In this document: positions 59,226 to 64,000 of the stretch, one piece after another
Numbering within the stretch: the first letter of the stretch is position 1
Layout: the number at the start of each line of letters is the position of its first letter
From: an uncultured Bacteroidia bacterium
Lineage (GTDB): Bacteria; Bacteroidota; Bacteroidia; Bacteroidales; UBA932
Direction: 5' to 3'
Assembly: GCA_902788175.1 (NCBI GenBank)
Contig: CADAJF010000006.1
Coordinates: 1 to 64,000, forward strand
Length of the DNA: 64,000 nt
Position numbers and translations under genes: made by a program
The notes under the pieces: generated by a model
Databases searched by the model: none
What the model saw: only the letters and a program-made list of their open reading frames with translations
What the model was told of the DNA's origin: nothing

Positions 59226-62200
59226 TTATCCAAAGTACTGCAGGGTTCGCAGCATTTCGAAGATCAGGTCCAGGTACTCGCTGGAGGTGTGGTCCCAGCG
59301 GAAGCCCAGGCGGTGCAGCACCTGCATGGTGAACACCGTGGAGGCCAGGGTTTCCACGCCCTGCATCTCTGCGGCCGACTGCTGGTAAGCCACCAGCGGC
59401 GCCATGATGCGGGCCTTGGCCGGGTTGGCGCCGGCTTCCTCCACGCGGCGGGAGAATTCGGCCATTTCTACGTATTCTAGCGGCTGTCCGTCTATCTTCT
59501 CCAGGCGGGTGAAGATGTCGTCCATGGGGATGATATGGTTGTTGGAGACGTTGAATACGCAGTTTTCCAGCGGTGTAGTGGCCAGTAGCACCATAGCGCG
59601 GGCCGACTGGTCGATGGGAGAGAACTCCATCTGTCCTTCCAGCATCCCGTAAGGGCAGGCGCCCAGCATCTTGAGGGCCTTGAGGCGGCCCATGGAGGCG
59701 TTGGCGTTCAGGTTCACCTGGAACTCGCCGTCCCGGGCGCGGGGTGACAGGTTGCCGGCGCGCAGGATCTTGGCCTTGAGCGTTCCGTGGACCATGTGCT
59801 CCAGGATGTGCCTCTCTGCCAGGAACTTGGAGTGGACGTACTGGTTGTCCGTGAGCTGCCCGAAGAAGAGCATCTGCTCCGTGAGGGTGTCCGGGGTGCT
59901 GCCCGGGGTGAGGCCGCCTACGCTCTCTGTGGAGACATGCACAAGGAAGGCGCCGTTCTTTTCACAGAGGGCCACCAGGTTCTTGACGCCGCCGTAGTTG
60001 ATGTCCTCGATGTCCGTGCCCTTGGAGAAGTGCTTGACGTTGGCCGCGCAGTTGAACACCATGTCAATCTCCGTGAGGGGAAGCAGGGTATCCGGCTGGG
60101 TAATGTCGCCGATAACCGGCCTGATGCGCGATCCAAAGAGGTTGCGGTAGTCTTTGTCAAAGTAATAGACCAGCATTTCCTTGAGGCGGCGCTCCGGGGT
60201 GAGTGTTCCCTTGCCGCGCAGCAGGCACCAGATGGTGGTGTCCGGTCCGGTGCTTTCCAGCAGCTCCCTGAGCACGTGGATGCCCAGGAAGCCCGTGGCG
60301 CCGGTAAGGAGGATGTTTCGGCCCAGCCTTAGCTGTTCCCCGCCCAGGAAAGACTCCAGGTTGTTCTGCTTGAGGAGGGCGTCGATGGCGGAATAGTCGT
60401 ATTCCGTAATGTTGCTGTCCTGCTCCTGGACGCCCTGGTCGCCCTTCAGGAAGGCGGCAAGGGTACGGGCCGATGGATGGGAGAACACATCCGAATAAGC
60501 GAAGTGCAGGCCCTGTTTCTCTGCGTTCACCATCACGTTGGTGACCATCAGGGAAGAGCCGCCCAGGTCGAAGAAGGAATCCGTGGCGCCCACGCGCTCC
60601 ACGCCCAAGATATCGGCGAAGATGGCGCAGAGGGCCTTTTCGGTTTCTCCCACGGGGGCAATGTACTCTTCCATGGTTGTGGGCGTGGCCTCCGGCAGGG
60701 CCTTGCGGTCCACCTTCTGGTTCACGTTGAGCGGGATGGCGTCCAGCTGCATCCAGGCGGCGGGTACCATGTACGGGGGCTTGCGCTCCCGGATGAACTC
60801 TGCAGCGGCCTTGGGGTCGAAGGTGCCGTCGGCCACCACATAAGCGGCCAGGAATTTGCCGCCGGAAGGGGCGTCGAAGGCCTGTACGGTCACATCCTTC
60901 ACGCCGGGGAATTCCTGCAGCACGCCTTCCACTTCCTTGAGCTCTATGCGGAAGCCGCGTATCTTGACCTGACGGTCCTTGCGGCCCACGAACTCGATGT
61001 TGCCGTCCGGGCGGAAGCGCACGATGTCGCCGGAGCGGTACAGCCTTGTGCCGGGGCTGTAGGGGTTGTCAATGAAGCTTTCGGCGCTTTTCTCGGGGTT
61101 ATTGAGATAACCGCGGCCAACGCCGGCGCCGCCGATGAGGAGTTCGCCGGCGGCCCCTACAGGCAGCCGCCGCAGCCGCTGGTCTGCCACGTACAGCTGG
61201 ACATTGCTCAAGGGGTGGCCGATGGGAATGTTGTCTTCGCGCTCCAGCACGCGGAAGATGGAGGAGAAGATGGTGCACTCCGTGGGGCCGTATCCGTTGT
61301 AGAAGGCATAGGAGGGCGGCGGCATGGAAATGAGTTTTTCTCCGCCCACGCTTAGGTGCTTGAGGACGGGATTGTCCGGGAAGTTACGGGCATACATCAC
61401 GCCCACCTGGGTGGTCATGAAGCTGTGCGTAACGCCGTTTTCAATCAGGTAGCGGTCCAGGGCGCCCAGGTCATGGCGCACCTGTTCCGGGATGATGCAG
61501 ATGCAGGCGCCGGCGGTAAGGGCGGGGTACTGGTCCATCATGTTGGCGTCGAAGCCGTAGCTGGCAAAGGCGGCCACTTTGTCCCCGGGCTTGAGCTGGT
61601 AGTATTCCCGGTACCAGGCGCAGAAATTGACCAGGTTGCGGTGCTCCAGCATACAGCCCTTGGGCGTGCCCGTAGAGCCGGAAGTGTAGAGCAGGATGTA
61701 CAGGCCCTCCGGCCTGGGGAGATGGCCGGCAAGGGTTTTTTCCGTCATCTCCGGCAGCGACCGGGCGTCTGCTATCTCCTCCGTGGTGAGCACAGGCCCA
61801 GTGTAGTCCCCTATCAGGGGAACCAGTTCCTTGTCTGCGATGAGCAGTTTGGCGCCGGCGTCCTTGATCATGAAACTAAGGCGCTCCTGCGGGTAGGAAG
61901 GATCCAGCGGCTGGTAGGCGCAGCCGGTCTTCATCACCGCCAGGGAGGCTTTGGTCATCCAGGCGTTGCGGTTAATGAGTACGGACACCACATCTTCCTC
62001 CTGCAGGCCGTAAGTGAGCAGCTTGGCGGCCAGGGCGTCCGTGTAGCTGTCCAGTTCCCCGTAGCTGATGGTCTGGCCCTCGAAGAGCACGGCCGGAGCG
62101 TCCGGGGTGGCCGCTGCCTGCTTGCGGAAAAGGTCCACCACGGTCTGGCTCAGGTCCACCTCCTGGGTATAGCTGTTGAAGCTGTCCAGCTGCTGCAGGC

Positions 62201-64000
62201 GCTCCCCGTCCACCAGTTGGAGCTGGGAAAGCGGGACGTTCTTGAGGAGGCCCCTTACCACGCATTCCATGGCATCGGCGAAGGACTGGACCAGGGGTTC
62301 CGTGTAAAGGCTGTTGTCGTAGGCCAGGGCCAGTTCGGGGGCCTCTTCCGTGCCTTCGATGAAGATGCTGAGCGGGAACTTGGGGGTGTCCTGGGTAAGG
62401 ATTTCGTCTTCCAGCGGCTGCCCGTTGATGGTGTATTTTTCCACCAGGCCCACCTGATAGGCCAGCATCACGGCCGGATGGAAGTCATAAGCCGATGCCA
62501 CCCGGGCAAAAGGATAGTTCTGGTAAGAGAGCGTGGCGGCAAAGTTGCGGTCCGTTTCCCGGAGGAAATCATCGGCGGCCTGCTCCCCTACCTCTGAGGA
62601 GAGGGCCATGGTGTTCACAAACATGCCGAAGGTATTGGCGCAGCGCATGTCGCTGCGGCCGTTGGCCACGGTGCTCATAAAGACCTTCTGCTTGCCGCTG
62701 AAGGCGCTTACGGCCACAAAGGCGGCGCCCAGGAAATAGCTGGCCGGGGAGATGCCCAGCGCGTGGCAGCGGGTCATTACATCGGCGCTGATCTTTTTTC
62801 TGAGCCAGACCTCGTGGCCAATTTCGTCTTCCTGGGGCTTTTTGTCCGGGATAACGCCGGTCTCTTCTTCCTTTCCGGCCATCTGGGCGGCGAAGAAGGC
62901 CTCTGCCTCCTGGAACTCCGGGCTGTCCTGGTAGGCTTTCTGGTCCTTGGCGTAGCGGAAGTAGGTATAGTCCTCTTTTTCAGGCGCTTTACCTTCCAGG
63001 GCGGCCGCCAGCTGGGCCAGGAAGACATCGTAGGAGTGCCCGTCAAAGATCAGGTGGTGGAAGTCCACCATCAGGCGCAGCTTGCCGGGGGTTTGCACAA
63101 TGCAGAGCCTGTAAAGCGGCCCGGAAAGGTCATAGGGCTGCATGAAGTTCTCTTTGAGGGCCTGGTAGTCCTCCTCGCTGCGAAGTTTGACGGAAGGGAC
63201 CTCAGGCTCCGGTTTTCCGGGCACCAGAAAGACCTTGCCGTCCCGCTGCTCCAGGCGTCCGGTAACGCCGGGGTGGGCCTCCAGCACCTCCTGCAGCGCC
63301 TTTTTCAGCGCCGATACCTGCGTACCCTCCGGGAAGGTAAGGATAAACGGCAGGTTGTACGCCGTGGAGGAAGGGTTCCTGACGCAGTCCAGGTACAGGC
63401 CGGTTTGCTGGAAGGTAAGTTCCTGGGGCTGGTCTTCCGTGTTTTCCTGGGGGGCTTCCTGCTTCTTGTCCTGGGAAAGGAGAAGCGTAAGGATGTCGTT
63501 TTCAATGCTTTGCAGACTGGCCGTCTTGGCAAAGCTGTTCATGTCCGGCTCCAGGCCGTATTGCTTGTACAGCTCTGTGGCCAGGCGCAGGGCACCCAGC
63601 GAGGACAGGCCGCTGTAATAGAGCGGGTCCGTAATGCCGAATCCCCCGATGCCCACGGTCTCTTTGATAAGGGCGCTGATTTTCTCTTCCAGCACGTTGA
63701 GCGGGGCCACATGGGCTTCTTCCTTCCGCTCCTGCGGCTCCGGTTTGGGAAGGGCTTTTACGTCCACTTTCTGGTTTACATTCAGGGGGATGGCCTCTAT
63801 CTGCATAGTGACGGCCGGCACCATGTACGGGGGCTTTTTGGCGGCGATGAAGCTGTCCAGCTCCTGGATGTCGATTTCCTTGGGGCTTACGATGTAGGCG
63901 GCCAGGAACTTGCCGGCGCCCACGCCGGGCTCGTCGAAGGCCTGTACCGTAACATCTTTGATATCAGGGAATTCACGGATGACGGCCTCCACTTCCTTTA
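59226..64000 (-). CDS. Nonribosomal peptide synthetase with terminal thioester reductase (5' end outside window)
   Basis: The frame is open to the right edge; 1588 residues are visible from a GTG that is internal. Order: end of an adenylation domain (to about residue 85), carrier domain T1 (GLSSL, Ser131), condensation domain with HHLIFDG (312-318), adenylation domain ('LLYTSGSTGTPKG' near 768, 'YNGYGPTECT', 'RSGDIVRF', 'NVNQKVDRKAL'), T2 ('DLGGSSL' near 1142), and an NAD(P)-binding reductase domain from about 1222 ('LLTGATGFLG'). Such a domain releases the thioester as an aldehyde or alcohol. A hand alignment suggests a hydrophobic residue for the visible A domain, very tentatively. Both module ends are strongly similar, hinting at internal duplication. 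The product may be a dipeptide aldehyde or derived pyrazinone. Confidence 0.93.
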   Translation of the reverse strand, partial: KEVEAVIREFPDIKDVTVQAFDEPGVGAGKFLAAYIVSPKEIDIQELDSFIAAKKPPYMVPAVTMQIEAIPLNVNQKVDVKALPKPEPQERKEEAHVAPLNVLEEKISALIKETVGIGGFGITDPLYYSGLSSLGALRLATELYKQYGLEPDMNSFAKTASLQSIENDILTLLLSQDKKQEAPQENTEDQPQELTFQQTGLYLDCVRNPSSTAYNLPFILTFPEGTQVSALKKALQEVLEAHPGVTGRLEQRDGKVFLVPGKPEPEVPSVKLRSEEDYQALKENFMQPYDLSGPLYRLCIVQTPGKLRLMVDFHHLIFDGHSYDVFLAQLAAALEGKAPEKEDYTYFRYAKDQKAYQDSPEFQEAEAFFAAQMAGKEEETGVIPDKKPQEDEIGHEVWLRKKISADVMTRCHALGISPASYFLGAAFVAVSAFSGKQKVFMSTVANGRSDMRCANTFGMFVNTMALSSEVGEQAADDFLRETDRNFAATLSYQNYPFARVASAYDFHPAVMLAYQVGLVEKYTINGQPLEDEILTQDTPKFPLSIFIEGTEEAPELALAYDNSLYTEPLVQSFADAMECVVRGLLKNVPLSQLQLVDGERLQQLDSFNSYTQEVDLSQTVVDLFRKQAAATPDAPAVLFEGQTISYGELDSYTDALAAKLLTYGLQEEDVVSVLINRNAWMTKASLAVMKTGCAYQPLDPSYPQERLSFMIKDAGAKLLIADKELVPLIGDYTGPVLTTEEIADARSLPEMTEKTLAGHLPRPEGLYILLYTSGSTGTPKGCMLEHRNLVNFCAWYREYYQLKPGDKVAAFASYGFDANMMDQYPALTAGACICIIPEQVRHDLGALDRYLIENGVTHSFMTTQVGVMYARNFPDNPVLKHLSVGGEKLISMPPPSYAFYNGYGPTECTIFSSIFRVLEREDNIPIGHPLSNVQLYVADQRLRRLPVGAAGELLIGGAGVGRGYLNNPEKSAESFIDNPYSPGTRLYRSGDIVRFRPDGNIEFVGRKDRQVKIRGFRIELKEVEGVLQEFPGVKDVTVQAFDAPSGGKFLAAYVVADGTFDPKAAAEFIRERKPPYMVPAAWMQLDAIPLNVNQKVDRKALPEATPTTMEEYIAPVGETEKALCAIFADILGVERVGATDSFFDLGGSSLMVTNVMVNAEKQGLHFAYSDVFSHPSARTLAAFLKGDQGVQEQDSNITEYDYSAIDALLKQNNLESFLGGEQLRLGRNILLTGATGFLGIHVLRELLESTGPDTTIWCLLRGKGTLTPERRLKEMLVYYFDKDYRNLFGSRIRPVIGDITQPDTLLPLTEIDMVFNCAANVKHFSKGTDIEDINYGGVKNLVALCEKNGAFLVHVSTESVGGLTPGSTPDTLTEQMLFFGQLTDNQYVHSKFLAERHILEHMVHGTLKAKILRAGNLSPRARDGEFQVNLNANASMGRLKALKMLGACPYGMLEGQMEFSPIDQSARAMVLLATTPLENCVFNVSNNHIIPMDDIFTRLEKIDGQPLEYVEMAEFSRRVEEAGANPAKARIMAPLVAYQQSAAEMQGVETLASTVFTMQVLHRLGFRWDHTSSEYLDLIFEMLRTLQYFG

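Noticed and set aside
1..64000. tRNA, rRNA or CRISPR arrays
   Set aside because: Reading both strands, I found no cloverleaf with a conserved T-loop, no rRNA-like stretches and no regularly spaced repeats. A covariance-model scan would settle tRNAs and small RNAs.

Overview
This window looks like a piece of a gut-type Bacteroidales chromosome (phylum Bacteroidota). The evidence is four SusC/SusD pairs, two subtilases with type IX secretion (T9SS) sorting domains beside PorV/PorQ-like barrels, a fimbrillin-family lipoprotein, many SPII lipoproteins with short lipoboxes, and -7 boxes of the Bacteroidota form TAnnTTTG. Base composition is fairly GC-rich for the order. I cannot name the genus from sequence alone (an Alistipes-like or uncultured UBA932/Cryptobacteroides-like lineage would fit). 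No rRNA, tRNA or CRISPR array was seen.

Left part (1-17.8 kb): the end of an AraC-type regulator, a stand-alone AAA ATPase bracketed by related repeats, a small membrane protein, a 165-bp fold-back MITE candidate, mfd, ruvB overlapping a secreted Ntn (C45-type) hydrolase, fumarate reductase frdA-frdB without a membrane-anchor gene beside them, a three-gene outer-membrane operon (TonB receptor, DUF4249 lipoprotein, MG2-like protein) and a second AAA ATPase.

Central part (17.8-45.2 kb), the most striking region: two mirror-image arms, each running outward in the order susC, susD, lipoprotein, T9SS subtilase, PorV-like barrel. The left arm is on the - strand (26955 to 17838) and the right arm on the + strand (35472 to 45153). 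Between them lie a third susC-susD-lipoprotein set, a DUF1016 nuclease gene bounded by a perfect 80-bp direct repeat, and an Mpi-type serine DNA invertase. The two outer susC genes share an almost identical 81/82-bp leader in inverted orientation. Its homology starts exactly at a 12-bp element of form AAACG-GA-CGTTT, which resembles an Mpi crossover site. I read this as a candidate invertible segment of about 8.3 kb controlling or shuffling SusCD/protease systems. By analogy with RagAB and gingipains, the systems themselves may couple extracellular proteolysis to peptide import.

Right part (45.2-64 kb): a fourth SusCD operon with an HExxH metallohydrolase lipoprotein, a DUF4302 lipoprotein and a BACON lipoprotein; hflX; a tripartite hipB-hipS-hipT toxin-antitoxin operon with paired operator-like repeats; a 50-residue peptide followed by a fimbrillin lipoprotein with a C-terminal FISUMP domain; and, running off the right edge, an NRPS with visible order (A)-T-C-A-T-reductase, predicted to release a peptide aldehyde. 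A tiny relic resembling the end of that reductase lies between hflX and hipT.
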